A stretch of 64,000 bases of DNA from an uncultured Erwinia sp. (GTDB lineage Bacteria > Pseudomonadota > Gammaproteobacteria > Enterobacterales > Enterobacteriaceae): contig CAMIKG010000009.1 in NCBI GenBank assembly GCA_946221915.1, positions 1 to 64,000 on the forward strand. The letters are read 5' to 3'. The notes beneath the pieces are model-generated. The model was given only the letters and a program-made list of their open reading frames with translations, searched no databases and was not told the DNA's origin. Numbering within the stretch: position 1 is the first letter of the stretch; each line of letters starts with the position of its first letter. This document shows, piece by piece, positions 42,516 through 50,804 of the stretch. Made by a program: the position numbers and the translations under genes.

Positions 42516-43949
42516 TTAGTTGCTACGAATGTAGTCATCCATTTCAGTTTTCAGGTTGTCAGATTTGGTGCCGAAAATTGCCTGCACACCAGAACCTGCA
42601 ACCACCACACCTGCGGCGCCGAGCTTTTTCAGGCCAGCCTGATCCACTTTCGCCACATCCGCCACGCTGACGCGCAGACGGGTGATACAGGCATCGAGGT
42701 TAGTGATGTTCTCTTTACCACCGAACGCGCTCACCAGATTCGCTGCCATTTCGTTAGCGGAACCGGTCGCCTGCGCCGTCACCGACTCTTCACGGCCCGG
42801 CGTCTTCAGGTCCAGTTTGGCAATCAGTACACGGAAAATGGTGTAGTAGACCAGGCCATACACGATACCAATAATCGGGAACAGCCAGATTTTGCTGCTG
42901 TTGCCGCTCAGTACGATAAAGTCGATCAAACCGTGCGAGAAGCTGGTGCCATCACGCATACCCAGCAGGATACACAGCGGGAATGCCAGACCGGCCAGAA
43001 TGATATGGATGCCGTACAGGATCGGCGCCACGAACATAAAGGAGAATTCGATTGGCTCGGTAATACCGGTCAGGAAAGCGGTCAGTGCAGCGGAGATCAT
43101 GATGCCGCCCACTTTGGCACGGTTTTCTGGTTTCGCTGAGTGCCAGATAGCAATCGCCGCAGCTGGCAGACCGTACATTTTGAACAGGAAGCCACCTGAC
43201 AGTTTGCCCGCAGTTGGGTCACCCGCCATATAGCGTGGGATATCACCGTGGAATACCTGACCCGCCGCATTGATATACTCACCCGCCTGCATCTGGAAAG
43301 GTACGTTCCAGATATGGTGCAGACCGAACGGCACCAGAGAACGTTCAACCACGCCATAGATGCCGAAAGCTAACATCGGGTTCTGATAAGCCGCCCACTG
43401 GGAGAAGTCCTGAATCGCAGTACCAATTGGTGGCCAGATAAAGGAGAGCACCACGCCGAGCACAATCGCCGCCAGACCGGAGACAATTGGTACAAAGCGC
43501 TTACCGGCAAAGAAGCCCAGGTATTCCGGCAGCTTGATGCGGTAGAAGCGGTTAAACATATACGCCGCAACAGAACCGGCGATAATACCGCCCAGCACCC
43601 CGGTATCGGCAAAGTGTTTCGCTTCGATTTCCGCAGCAGGAAGATGCAGTACCAGTGGCGCGACCACCGCCATGGTTTTCACCATGATGCCGTAAGCCAC
43701 TACCGCCGCCAGCGCAGATACGCCGTCGTTATTGGTAAAGCCTAATGCCACACCAATAGCGAAGATCAGTGGCATATTGGCAAACACCGAACCACCCGCT
43801 TCGGCCATCACATGAGAAACAACCGCTGGCAGCCAGCTGAAGTTGGCGGAACCCACCCCCAGCAAAATACCGGCAATCGGCAACACCGATACCGGCAACA
43901 TGAGCGATTTACCGACCTTTTGCAGGTTTGCAAATGCATTCTTGAACAT
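42516..43949 (-). CDS. ptsG: glucose PTS enzyme IICB (PtsG)
   Basis: A 477-residue glucose permease of the phosphotransferase system. Residues 1-385 are the membrane EIIC domain (MFKNAFANLQKVGKSLMLPVSVLPIAGILLGVG; FGIYGVVERSLVPFGLHHIWN; GITEPIEFSFMFVAP). Residues 400-477 are EIIB with the phosphorylated Cys421 in LDACITRLRVSV, the same position as in E. coli. It takes phosphate from Crr and HPr encoded elsewhere. Upstream regulatory features (CRP, Mlc-like, SgrS) match known ptsG control. Confidence 0.98.
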   Translation of the reverse strand: MFKNAFANLQKVGKSLMLPVSVLPIAGILLGVGSANFSWLPAVVSHVMAEAGGSVFANMPLIFAIGVALGFTNNDGVSALAAVVAYGIMVKTMAVVAPLVLHLPAAEIEAKHFADTGVLGGIIAGSVAAYMFNRFYRIKLPEYLGFFAGKRFVPIVSGLAAIVLGVVLSFIWPPIGTAIQDFSQWAAYQNPMLAFGIYGVVERSLVPFGLHHIWNVPFQMQAGEYINAAGQVFHGDIPRYMAGDPTAGKLSGGFLFKMYGLPAAAIAIWHSAKPENRAKVGGIMISAALTAFLTGITEPIEFSFMFVAPILYGIHIILAGLAFPLCILLGMRDGTSFSHGLIDFIVLSGNSSKIWLFPIIGIVYGLVYYTIFRVLIAKLDLKTPGREESVTAQATGSANEMAANLVSAFGGKENITNLDACITRLRVSVADVAKVDQAGLKKLGAAGVVVAGSGVQAIFGTKSDNLKTEMDDYIRSN

Positions 43950-43950
43950 A

Positions 43951-43970
43951 TTGTGAAGCTCCTGAGTATG
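43951..43970 (-). promoter_or_regulatory. SgrS small-RNA pairing site in the ptsG leader
   Basis: The leader just before the ptsG ATG reads CATACTCAGGAGC on the minus strand, preceded by a run of A and GC. This equals the E. coli ptsG segment paired by SgrS under glucose-phosphate stress. It includes the Shine-Dalgarno AGGAG, so pairing would block translation. The sgrS gene itself is not in the window. Confidence 0.7.
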
Positions 43971-44050
43971 ATTGCTTTTTTTATCGCGCTAATGCGCGTT
44001 GTAAAGGGGGGAGGCTCCCTTTACGGGTGGAACGCTTACGCGCTCTCGGT

Positions 44051-44076
44051 ATTTATTACGAAGAGTAAAATAATTG
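44051..44076. promoter_or_regulatory. Mlc-like operator upstream of ptsG
   Basis: TTATTAC-GAAGA-GTAAAATAA is an AT-rich imperfect palindrome about 105-125 bp upstream of ptsG, in the position and style of Mlc (DgsA) sites. A second, related copy lies at 44217-44241. Confidence 0.5.
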
Positions 44077-44088
44077 CGTCTGATTTTG

Positions 44089-44104
44089 TTTGATGGCTAT
44101 CACG
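44089..44104. promoter_or_regulatory. CRP-cAMP site upstream of ptsG
   Basis: TTTGA-TGGCTA-TCACG matches 8 of 10 core CRP bases. It lies about 145 bp upstream of the ptsG start, on the far side of the Mlc-like element, consistent with CRP activation known for ptsG. Confidence 0.65.
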
Positions 44105-44163
44105 TTTCCTGGAACTGCCGTCGCAGATGGGCAATATTTGTTAAAAATGAGGTTTTTTTTAGC

Positions 44164-44200
44164 GCAAAAAAACAGCTTCAGCGCCCTTTTGTGGCGCTGA
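44164..44200 (-). terminator. terminator after tatD
   Basis: TCAGCGCC and GGCGCTGA arms (about 44177-44199) with a 6-7-nt loop; on the minus strand AAGCTG and a run of seven T follow. It lies 50 nt after the tatD stop and ends the pabC-mltG-tmk-holB-tatD operon. Confidence 0.75.
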
Positions 44201-44243
44201 GCGTTACGCTCTCGCGTAATTAATTACGAGCAGTAAAACAAAT
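44200..44243. repeat. second copy of the ptsG-upstream element
   Basis: This segment aligns with 44030-44074: both have GCxTTACGC, a CTCTCG block, then ATTACGA, two variable bases and AGTAAAA. One copy is at the ptsG promoter; this one sits between the tatD terminator and the tatD stop. It looks like a local duplication of a regulatory element. Confidence 0.55.
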
Positions 44244-44251
44244 CCTTTCGC

Positions 44252-45049
44252 TTATGCTGCCCCACCGAGGCGCGATAGCGGAATATGGAACAGGTCGGAG
44301 AAATTTTTGGTGGTTGCGGCAGCGAGGGTTGCCAAATCCACCCCTTTCAGCACCGCCATATACTCCGCCACATCGCGGGTGTAAGCAGGCTGGTTCTCTT
44401 TACCGCGGTGTGGCACCGGCGCCAGATACGGCGAATCGGTCTCCACCAGCATGCGATCCAGCGGCACGAAACGCGCAGCTTCACGCAGCGCTTCAGCATT
44501 GCGGAAAGTCACAATGCCGGAGAAGGAGATATAGAACCCCATATCCAGCAGCTTGCCCGCTGTTTCGCGATCTTCGGTAAAGCAGTGCAGCACGCCGCCA
44601 CAGCCTTCAACCTGCTCTTCGCGCAGGATGGCCAGGGTGTCTTCGCGCGCATCACGGGTGTGGACGATGACGGGTTTGTTCAGGTCGCGCCCCACGCGGA
44701 TATGTTCGCGGAATGACGCCTGCTGGCGCGCTTTGGTTTCCGCCTGGTAGAAATAATCCAGACCGGTCTCACCCATCGCCACCACGCGCGGGTCAGCCGC
44801 CAGCTGGCGCAGTTCGGCGAAGTCATACTCCTCTTCCTGATTCAGCGGGTGTACCCCACAGGAGTAGGCCACATTGTCACGATCGCCAATCAGTTGCTGC
44901 ATCGCTTTATAACCCCGCAGCGTGGTCGCCACCGCCAGCATAAATTTCACATCGCGCGCGGCGGCTTTCGCCAGCACGTCATCCAGACCCTGATGCAGGT
45001 TCTCATAATCCAGGCCATCGAGATGACAGTGGGAATCGACTAAAAACAT
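44252..45049 (-). CDS. ycfH: TatD-family metal-dependent hydrolase (YcfH)
   Basis: A 265-residue TIM-barrel hydrolase. Metal-binding motifs are VDSHCHLDG (start), MGETGLDYFY, VIVHTRDA, VLHCFT and LVETDSPYLAP. By neighbourhood it is the YcfH member of the TatD family, next to holB. TatD proteins act as deoxyribonucleases or peptide/tRNA quality-control enzymes; the precise substrate of this branch is not settled. It lies 10 nt after holB. Confidence 0.94.
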   Translation of the reverse strand: MFLVDSHCHLDGLDYENLHQGLDDVLAKAAARDVKFMLAVATTLRGYKAMQQLIGDRDNVAYSCGVHPLNQEEEYDFAELRQLAADPRVVAMGETGLDYFYQAETKARQQASFREHIRVGRDLNKPVIVHTRDAREDTLAILREEQVEGCGGVLHCFTEDRETAGKLLDMGFYISFSGIVTFRNAEALREAARFVPLDRMLVETDSPYLAPVPHRGKENQPAYTRDVAEYMAVLKGVDLATLAAATTKNFSDLFHIPLSRLGGAA

Positions 45050-45059
45050 AACAGGACTC

Positions 45060-46031
45060 TCAAAAAATCTGTTCCCAGCTTAACAGCTGTTCGGTTAAAA
45101 GAAGCTCGCGGTTGACCGCCATAACATGCAATAACTGGTCACGACAGTTTATCCAGCTGCGCAGGCTGCTATCCAGCGCTGACGCGGGTAAGCGCTGCGC
45201 TATTTGCGCGATTAACGCCTGCTGGTCGATGTTGGCAATAAATGCTGCGCCACCCTGCTGCCACTTCAGCGCATCCATCAACAGGGCACACAGCCAGCCG
45301 ATGCGCTGTGGCGCCTCTTCATGATTCAGCACCGGCAGCAGACTCAGCACATCCTGCTGTAAAGCCTGCGCCAGCGTGCTGCACAGCAGCTGACGCTGTT
45401 TCCACTGTGCTTCCGCCAGCAGCGCCTGCGCTGCGGCGGGCGCGCCACTGCTGAGACGCAATGCGGTCAGGGCATCATCCTGCGCCACCTGCCGCTCTTT
45501 CTGCAGCCAGCGCAGGCTGCTGCTTTCATCGGGTGGTGTGAGATGCCAGAGGAAGCAGCGGCTGCGCAGCGTCGCCAGCAAGCGCTGTGGTTCGCGGCTG
45601 CTGAGGAAAAACCAGGTGTTGGCGGGGGGTTCTTCAAGGGTTTTCAGCAACGCGTTGGCTGCCGCTTCAGTCAGCTGCGCCGCATCGGGCAGCCACACTA
45701 CTTTCGCTCCGCCCTGCTGGGCATGGTGGTACAGCTTCTCGGTCACACCGCGCACGGCATCAATACCGAGGCTGCTCTTGCCCTTTTCAGCCGCCAGCGA
45801 GTACCAGTCAGGATGCGTGCCCGCCTGCATCAGCTGACAGCCATGGCAATGACCACAGCTTTTTATGCCGTCGCGTTGCTGGCACATCAGCCAGCGGCTC
45901 AGCCCCCATACCAGTGCATCATCCCCCATCCCCGCCAGGGCGTGGATTAGCATGGCGTGGTGACCACGGTCTTCCTGGTGCTGACTGATGATCTCGCGAT
46001 AGGGCTGGTTCAGCCACGGATACCAGTTCAT
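45060..46031 (-). CDS. holB: DNA polymerase III delta-prime subunit HolB
   Basis: A 323-residue clamp-loader subunit. MNWYPWLNQPYREI is the usual N terminus, so the start at 46031 is used. The P-loop is degenerate (HALAGMGDDALV), as known for delta-prime, and the zinc cysteines are visible (CGHCHGCQLM). The SSREPQRLLATLRSRC sensor segment is present. Its ATG overlaps the tmk stop by one base (TAATG). Confidence 0.96.
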   Translation of the reverse strand: MNWYPWLNQPYREIISQHQEDRGHHAMLIHALAGMGDDALVWGLSRWLMCQQRDGIKSCGHCHGCQLMQAGTHPDWYSLAAEKGKSSLGIDAVRGVTEKLYHHAQQGGAKVVWLPDAAQLTEAAANALLKTLEEPPANTWFFLSSREPQRLLATLRSRCFLWHLTPPDESSSLRWLQKERQVAQDDALTALRLSSGAPAAAQALLAEAQWKQRQLLCSTLAQALQQDVLSLLPVLNHEEAPQRIGWLCALLMDALKWQQGGAAFIANIDQQALIAQIAQRLPASALDSSLRSWINCRDQLLHVMAVNRELLLTEQLLSWEQIF

Positions 46032-46663
46032 TACGCCTGCTCCGCCAGCCACTGGCGTAATGTTGCCTGCAGTGCTGCGGTAACAGCGGCAATATCCTGC
46101 GTGGCATCAATGGTTTTGATGCGCGGGTCTGCTGCCGCCAGCTCAAGATAGCGTTCACGGGTGCGGACAAAGAAATTCAGCGACTCCTGCTCAATACGGT
46201 CCAGTTCGCCCCGCGCACGCGCACGTTGCAGGCCGATTTCCGGCGTTACGTCGAGGTAAAGCGTTAAATCCGGGGCGAAATCGCCCAGCGCGGTGTCACG
46301 CAGTGCCTGCATCAGCTGGCGATCAAGGCCACGGCCTCCGCCCTGGTAAGCCTGCGAGGAGAGATCGTGACGATCGCCCACCACCCAGGCGCCACGGGCC
46401 AGTGCGGGTTTAATCACCGTTTCCACCAGTTGCACGCGGGCGGCATACAGCATCAGCAGCTCTGCTTTATCGGTAACCTGCTCGCCTTCAATGCCCTGTT
46501 TAATCAGCTCACGCAGACGTTCCGCCAGCGGCGTGCCGCCGGGTTCGCGGGTGAACACCACCTCGCTGATCCCCTGTTCATGCAATACCGCCACCACGGC
46601 ATCACGGGCAGTGGTTTTCCCCGCCCCTTCGAGTCCTTCAATGACAATAAATTTACTGTTCAT
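46031..46663 (-). CDS. tmk: thymidylate kinase
   Basis: A 210-residue kinase making dTDP from dTMP. P-loop GLEGAGKTTA (residues 9-18), the DR-x catalytic region VVGDRHDLSSQAYQGGGRG, and the LID with ARARGELDRIEQE are clear. It overlaps mltG by 11 nt at its start and holB by one base at its end, a tightly coupled operon. Confidence 0.97.
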   Translation of the reverse strand: MNSKFIVIEGLEGAGKTTARDAVVAVLHEQGISEVVFTREPGGTPLAERLRELIKQGIEGEQVTDKAELLMLYAARVQLVETVIKPALARGAWVVGDRHDLSSQAYQGGGRGLDRQLMQALRDTALGDFAPDLTLYLDVTPEIGLQRARARGELDRIEQESLNFFVRTRERYLELAAADPRIKTIDATQDIAAVTAALQATLRQWLAEQA

Positions 46664-47675
46664 TCTTTTCCTTCAGCGCCTGACGGTACTCCTGCACGGC
46701 ACGATTATGGCTGGCAAGGTTGGTGGTAAAATTGTGCCCACCTTTGCCGTCAGCAACAAAATAGAGATAGTTGGTTTTCAGCGGATGCGCCGCCGCTTCC
46801 AGCGACGCTTTGCCCGGCATCGCGATCGGACCCGGCGGTAAGCCGCTAATGATGTAAGTATTGTACTCGCTCGGCGTTTCCAGATCTTTGCGTGTCAGGT
46901 TGCCGTTGTATTTCTCACCCATCCCGTAGATCACCGTCGGGTCAGTCTGCAGACGCATGCCCAGCCGCAGGCGGTTAATAAACACCGACGCCACCTTGCT
47001 GCGCTCATCATTGACCGCAGTCTCTTTTTCAATAATGGAGGCCATGGTGACCAGGTCATGCGGCGTTTTGTAAGGCAGATCGGCAGCTTTACCCTGCCAG
47101 ATGTCATCGACCAGCGTCGCCATTTTCTGTTGCGCGCGTTTCAGCAGCGCCACATCCGTGGTATTGGCGGTATAGAGATAGGTGTCTGGATAGAACCCGC
47201 CTTCCAGCTGGTCCGGCTTTTCCAGTTTCAGCGCCTGCGCCACGGTGGTGAACTGGTCATCGGTCAGGGTATGTTTGATATAAGGCGCCGCGCGCAGTGC
47301 CGCCAGCCACTCCTGCAGACGGGTGCCTTCGACAAAACGAATCGGGAACTGCGCCTCTTTACCACTGGCCAGCAACATCAGCATCTGACGCACGGTGATG
47401 CCCTGCTCCAGCCGATAAGTACCGGCTTTAAATTTCGCCAGCTCCGGTTCCAGTTTCAGCAGCACGCCAAACCAGATACTGGGTTTGATAATCTTGTCCT
47501 GCTCTAATTTCGCTTCCAGCGCCACGCGGCCGGTGCCAGCAGGCAGAGTAAAGATGGTCTCCTGTTCGATCGCCAGCGGCGAATCGGCAAACTGGCGCAG
47601 TTGCCAGTAACAGATGGCGGCAATCAGCGCCAGTGTGACTATCGCGGCGGCGATAATGGAATGCTTTTTCGTCAT
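46653..47675 (-). CDS. mltG: endolytic murein transglycosylase MltG (YceG)
   Basis: A 340-residue inner-membrane lytic transglycosylase that cuts nascent peptidoglycan and sets glycan chain length. One N-terminal membrane anchor (IIAAAIVTLALIAAICYWQL) precedes a LysM-like region and the YceG catalytic domain with the Glu in SIIEKETAVNDERSKVASVFINRL and the TDPTVIYG and YNTYIISGLPPGPIA signatures. It lies 15 nt after pabC. Confidence 0.96.
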   Translation of the reverse strand: MTKKHSIIAAAIVTLALIAAICYWQLRQFADSPLAIEQETIFTLPAGTGRVALEAKLEQDKIIKPSIWFGVLLKLEPELAKFKAGTYRLEQGITVRQMLMLLASGKEAQFPIRFVEGTRLQEWLAALRAAPYIKHTLTDDQFTTVAQALKLEKPDQLEGGFYPDTYLYTANTTDVALLKRAQQKMATLVDDIWQGKAADLPYKTPHDLVTMASIIEKETAVNDERSKVASVFINRLRLGMRLQTDPTVIYGMGEKYNGNLTRKDLETPSEYNTYIISGLPPGPIAMPGKASLEAAAHPLKTNYLYFVADGKGGHNFTTNLASHNRAVQEYRQALKEKNEQ

Positions 47676-47690
47676 GCGATATCCAGGTTA

Positions 47691-48488
47691 TTAGCAATAC
47701 GGGCTGACAAGGTCGAACAGCTGGCGGGAAGCATAGCGCCAGTCCTCTATCTGATACACCGGCAGCACCGGCATAAGTGCGTTGCAAATCAACACTTCAT
47801 CGGCGTGCGCCAGCACCGCCATTTCCGCACTGATCTGCTGGCAAGGCTGCCCCCGTTCCGCCAGCAGCGTCATAATATGCTGGCGCATAATGCCATTGAC
47901 GCCAGCCTGCGTCAGCTGTGGCGTAAACACCTGTGTGCCGGTACGCCAGAACAAATTGGCCGCACAGCATTCCACCAGCCTGCCTGTAGTGTCAAGCACC
48001 AGCGCCTCATCGGCGTCGGTCTGCTCAAGTTGCGTGCGGATCAGCACCTGTTCCAGCCGGTTCAGGTGCTTAATGCCAGCCAGCAGCGGGTTGCATCCCA
48101 GCCGCACCGAACTCAGCGCCAGCCGCACGCCCGTGCTGCGCCATTGGTGGTAGTGGGCCGGATAGGCCGACAGTGAAATAATGCGCGTTGGCAAATGACA
48201 ACCGGCTGCGCTGTACCCACGTCCGCCGCTGCCGCGCGAAATGATTGCTTTGAGCACGCCCTCGCCCTGTTGTGCGGCTGCGCTGACCATTTCCTGCTCC
48301 AGCGCACGCCAGTCGACGTGCTCAATCAGCAACCGCTGCGTGGCCTGCTGCAGACGCTTAAGATGCGCGGGTAACCACTGCACCTCGCCAGCCAGCACCC
48401 GCGCGGTGGTAAAACAGCCGTCGCCAAACTGTACCGCACGATCGCTGACTGCAAGATCCTGTCGCTGCTCGCCGTTGACCCACACCAT
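47691..48488 (-). CDS. pabC: aminodeoxychorismate lyase PabC
   Basis: A 265-residue fold-type IV PLP enzyme giving 4-aminobenzoate for folate synthesis. Signatures are VSDRAVQFGDGCFTTARV, ISRGSGGRGYS, the PLP Lys in AGIKHLNRLEQV, and ECCAANLFW. The ATG at 48488 has a GTGAGAG box before it. In E. coli it directly follows fabF; here a porin-esterase module separates the two. Confidence 0.95.
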   Translation of the reverse strand: MVWVNGEQRQDLAVSDRAVQFGDGCFTTARVLAGEVQWLPAHLKRLQQATQRLLIEHVDWRALEQEMVSAAAQQGEGVLKAIISRGSGGRGYSAAGCHLPTRIISLSAYPAHYHQWRSTGVRLALSSVRLGCNPLLAGIKHLNRLEQVLIRTQLEQTDADEALVLDTTGRLVECCAANLFWRTGTQVFTPQLTQAGVNGIMRQHIMTLLAERGQPCQQISAEMAVLAHADEVLICNALMPVLPVYQIEDWRYASRQLFDLVSPYC

Positions 48489-48682
48489 CTCTCACCCTTT
48501 CGCTGTTTGTTCACCACTGGCAAGAGTACCTGTCTGGCCACCGGGAATCATCCGAATCTGCGCGCTATTTATATCACAGCGGAAAGCATACTGCTGCTGA
48601 GTGCAGGGTGATGATGGCTGATTAAATATGCTGCAATGCTTCACAACAGCAGGTAAAATAATGGAATCAGCCAGAAATTATT

Positions 48683-48698
48683 TTTGATTGTTATCACA
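48683..48698. promoter_or_regulatory. CRP-cAMP site upstream of the porin-esterase operon
   Basis: TTTGA-TTGTTA-TCACA matches 9 of 10 CRP core bases. Its centre is about 70 bp upstream of the start point predicted for the promoter at 48726-48753, in helical phase with class I activation. Confidence 0.7.
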
Positions 48699-48725
48699 AA
48701 ACGTAACACCAGCGTCTCGCCCCCC

Positions 48726-48753
48726 TTGTATTAGCCACGACCTGTGGCAGAAT
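48726..48753 (+). promoter_or_regulatory. candidate sigma-70 promoter of the porin-esterase operon
   Basis: TTGTAT (48726-48731), a 16-bp spacer and CAGAAT (48748-48753). Both hexamers match 4 of 6 consensus bases, typical of a CRP-dependent promoter. Transcription would start near 48760, just before the RAT. Confidence 0.45.
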
Positions 48754-48768
48754 TCGAACATATTTTTA

Positions 48769-48796
48769 GGATTGTTACTGTTATTCAGGCAAAACC
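48769..48796 (+). promoter_or_regulatory. ribonucleic antiterminator (RAT) of BglG/LicT type
   Basis: The left half reads GGATTGTTACTG and the right half CAGGCAAAACC, separated by five bases. This is the classic two-part RAT bound by BglG/LicT/SacY antiterminators. Its last six bases (AAAACC, 48791-48796) are also the base of the left arm of the following terminator, so RAT and terminator are mutually exclusive, as in the bgl leader. Confidence 0.9.
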
Positions 48797-48860
48797 TAAA
48801 TCCGCCGGGCTGGCATTTAATCATGCAGCCCGGCGGATTTAGGTTTTTTTTTGGCCTGAA
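48784..48860 (+). terminator. leader terminator overlapping the RAT
   Basis: Left arm 48791-48812 and right arm 48826-48847 form a perfect 22-bp stem (core CCGCCGGGCTG / CAGCCCGGCGG), followed by a run of nine T. The stem continues inwards as GCAT/ATGC past one bulged G, leaving a 6-nt loop. Outer TTCAGGC (48784-48790) and GCCTGAA (48854-48860) are also complementary. Without an antiterminator it should stop transcription before the porin gene. Confidence 0.92.
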
Positions 48861-49118
48861 TTCAGCCAGCGCCTGCCGCGCCACCATCCTGGCCGGGTTG
48901 AGGAGATGTGATACGAAACGATTTTCTGATTAGCGAGTAACTGCGCCAACACCATGGAAATAACGCGCCATTGTCTTTTGATGATGACGGCCTTTTATTG
49001 CCCTTAAAAAGAAATAAATAAAGCACCACAAGAGAGTACCCGTAATACGTTCACTGAAATTAATAAAACCATTCACTAACAATCAGAATAATTTTCTGTT
49101 AATGACAGGATGATAGCG

Positions 49119-50756
49119 ATGAAGTCATACCCTCTGAAAATAGTGGCCGTGCTGGTCGCCTCTGCCTTATTACCGAATTACGTCTCTGCCGCAAAACTGA
49201 CGGTCGAACAGCGTCTGGAATTGCTGGAAAAAGAGCTGGCCAGCAATAAACAGGAACTGCAGGAGACCAAAGCCGCCTTTAAGGACTATAAACAAAAAAC
49301 GGAACAACGGCTGGCGACCCGCAGTGCTGAGACGGAAATTGCGGCGCCAGCTGCGGCGCCGACGCGCACCAACAAAGTCGGGCTGATCGGTCATGCCGAA
49401 AGCCAGCCAGCGCCTGCCGCTAACACCTACGTGGTGGCCAATAATGAGACTGGCGCAGCACAGCCAGCCACCCTGAAAGAGATCAGTCAGTATGTAAAAG
49501 ACGATATTGGCTTTACCTACACCGGTTATATCCGCAGCGGCTGGGGCACCACCACTAACGGTTCACCAAAATCCTACGCGATTGGTTCGCTGGGTCGTTT
49601 CGGTAATGAATACAGCAGCTGGTTTGATTTGTATCTGAAACAGCGCGTTTATAACAAAGACGGCAAAACGGCTCAGGCAGTGGTGATGCTGGATGGTAAC
49701 GTCGGTCAGCAATACTCTTCTGGCTGGTTTGGCGATACCAACGGCGAAAACGTGCTGCAGTTCTCCGATATTTACCTGACGACCAAAGGCTTCCTGCCGT
49801 TTGCGCCAGAAGCTGATTTCTGGGTCGGTAAACACCATCTGCCATCCATTGAAATTCAGATGCTGGACTTCAAGAGCTATCGCGTCGATGCGGGCGCAGG
49901 TGTCGGTATCGAAAATATGAAAGCCGGCCCGGGCCTGCTTGATGTTTCTCTGACGCGTGAAGATCTGGATGTCTACGATCGCACCATGAATGACGACACC
50001 ACCACGCAGATGAATACCAATACCCTTGATGTTCGCTATCGCAATCTGCCGCTGTGGGACGGCGGTTCGCTGTCGCTGATGGGTAAATATGTGATGGCGA
50101 ATAAGACCGACACCCAGAAAGATAACGAAAGCAACAACAGCTACTTTGATTTAAAAGATGCGTGGCTGGGGTCGGTGACGCTGCGCCAGGAGCTGAATCG
50201 TAAAGGATTCAACGAGTTTATCGTCCAGGGGGCGAGTAACTCGATGGCGAGTAACTTCGGTGACTACAATGCTTCCAACCCGTCCATGGGTGTCGGCGGC
50301 AAGTACTATGGCGACCACAGCGGCAGCGCATGGCGTCTGATGTCACAGGGTGAAATGTACCTGACTGACAACATTATTATGGCCAACGCGCTGGTCTACT
50401 CACGCGGTGAGGATGTCTACAGCTACGACAGCGGCGCACACAGCGACTTCGAAAGCCTGCGTACCGTGGTGCGTCCTGCCTGGATTTGGGATAACTACAA
50501 CCAGACCGGTGTTGAGCTGGGCTGGTTCACCCAGACTAATAAAACCCAGACCGGCGTGAATCTGAAAGAGTCGGCCTATAAAACCACGCTCTATCACGCA
50601 CTTAAGGTTGATACCAGCCTGCTGAGTTCACGTCCGGAAATTCGTTTCTATGGTACTTATATCCATCTGCTGGATAATGAACTGTCGGATTACAGCTTCT
50701 CCGACAATAAGAAAGATCAGTTTGCCGTGGGTGTGCAAGCTGAAGTGTGGTGGTAA
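49119..50756 (+). CDS. bglH: BglH-type carbohydrate-specific outer-membrane porin
   Basis: A 545-residue porin of the LamB/ScrY/BglH group. A signal peptide (KIVAVLVASALLPNYVSA) is followed by a short coiled-coil (LTVEQRLELLEKELASNKQELQETK), an Ala/Pro linker, then the 18-strand barrel (GYIRSGWGTTTNGSPKSYAIGS, GRFGNEYSSWFDLYLKQRVYN, FWVGKHHLPSIEIQMLDFKSYR) ending in a C-terminal aromatic VWW. Similarity to E. coli BglH (aryl-beta-glucoside porin) runs along the whole length. The start at 49119 is set by AGGA 8 nt upstream; the ATG at 49110 overlaps that box. Expression should depend on the RAT/terminator leader. Confidence 0.9.
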   Translation: MKSYPLKIVAVLVASALLPNYVSAAKLTVEQRLELLEKELASNKQELQETKAAFKDYKQKTEQRLATRSAETEIAAPAAAPTRTNKVGLIGHAESQPAPAANTYVVANNETGAAQPATLKEISQYVKDDIGFTYTGYIRSGWGTTTNGSPKSYAIGSLGRFGNEYSSWFDLYLKQRVYNKDGKTAQAVVMLDGNVGQQYSSGWFGDTNGENVLQFSDIYLTTKGFLPFAPEADFWVGKHHLPSIEIQMLDFKSYRVDAGAGVGIENMKAGPGLLDVSLTREDLDVYDRTMNDDTTTQMNTNTLDVRYRNLPLWDGGSLSLMGKYVMANKTDTQKDNESNNSYFDLKDAWLGSVTLRQELNRKGFNEFIVQGASNSMASNFGDYNASNPSMGVGGKYYGDHSGSAWRLMSQGEMYLTDNIIMANALVYSRGEDVYSYDSGAHSDFESLRTVVRPAWIWDNYNQTGVELGWFTQTNKTQTGVNLKESAYKTTLYHALKVDTSLLSSRPEIRFYGTYIHLLDNELSDYSFSDNKKDQFAVGVQAEVWW

Positions 50757-50804
50757 TAAACCCACAGGGGTGCTCAGCACCCCTTATTTTATGGAGATAA
50801 GAGT

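Larger units (their letters stand above)
48489..49118. other. regulatory interval between pabC and the porin gene
   Basis: No gene is supported in these 630 bp. It holds the pabC promoter on the minus strand. On the plus strand it has a CRP site, promoter, RAT and terminator (listed separately), followed by about 250 bp of leader before the porin start. A 69-codon minus-strand frame (48678-48887) runs through the hairpin and was not accepted. Confidence 0.6.

Noticed and set aside
42122..42538. 138-codon minus-strand frame between ptsG and otsB
   Set aside because: It passes through the ptsG terminator and the end of ptsG in another frame and has no family features.
48784..48860. Large inverted repeat read first as a MITE or transposon end
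   Set aside because: The RAT immediately overlapping its left arm, the T-run and the BglH-type gene downstream fit an antitermination switch; there is no target-site duplication.
48678..48887. 69-codon minus-strand frame over the large hairpin before the porin gene
   Set aside because: It is made largely of the inverted repeat; the RAT/terminator explains the sequence better.
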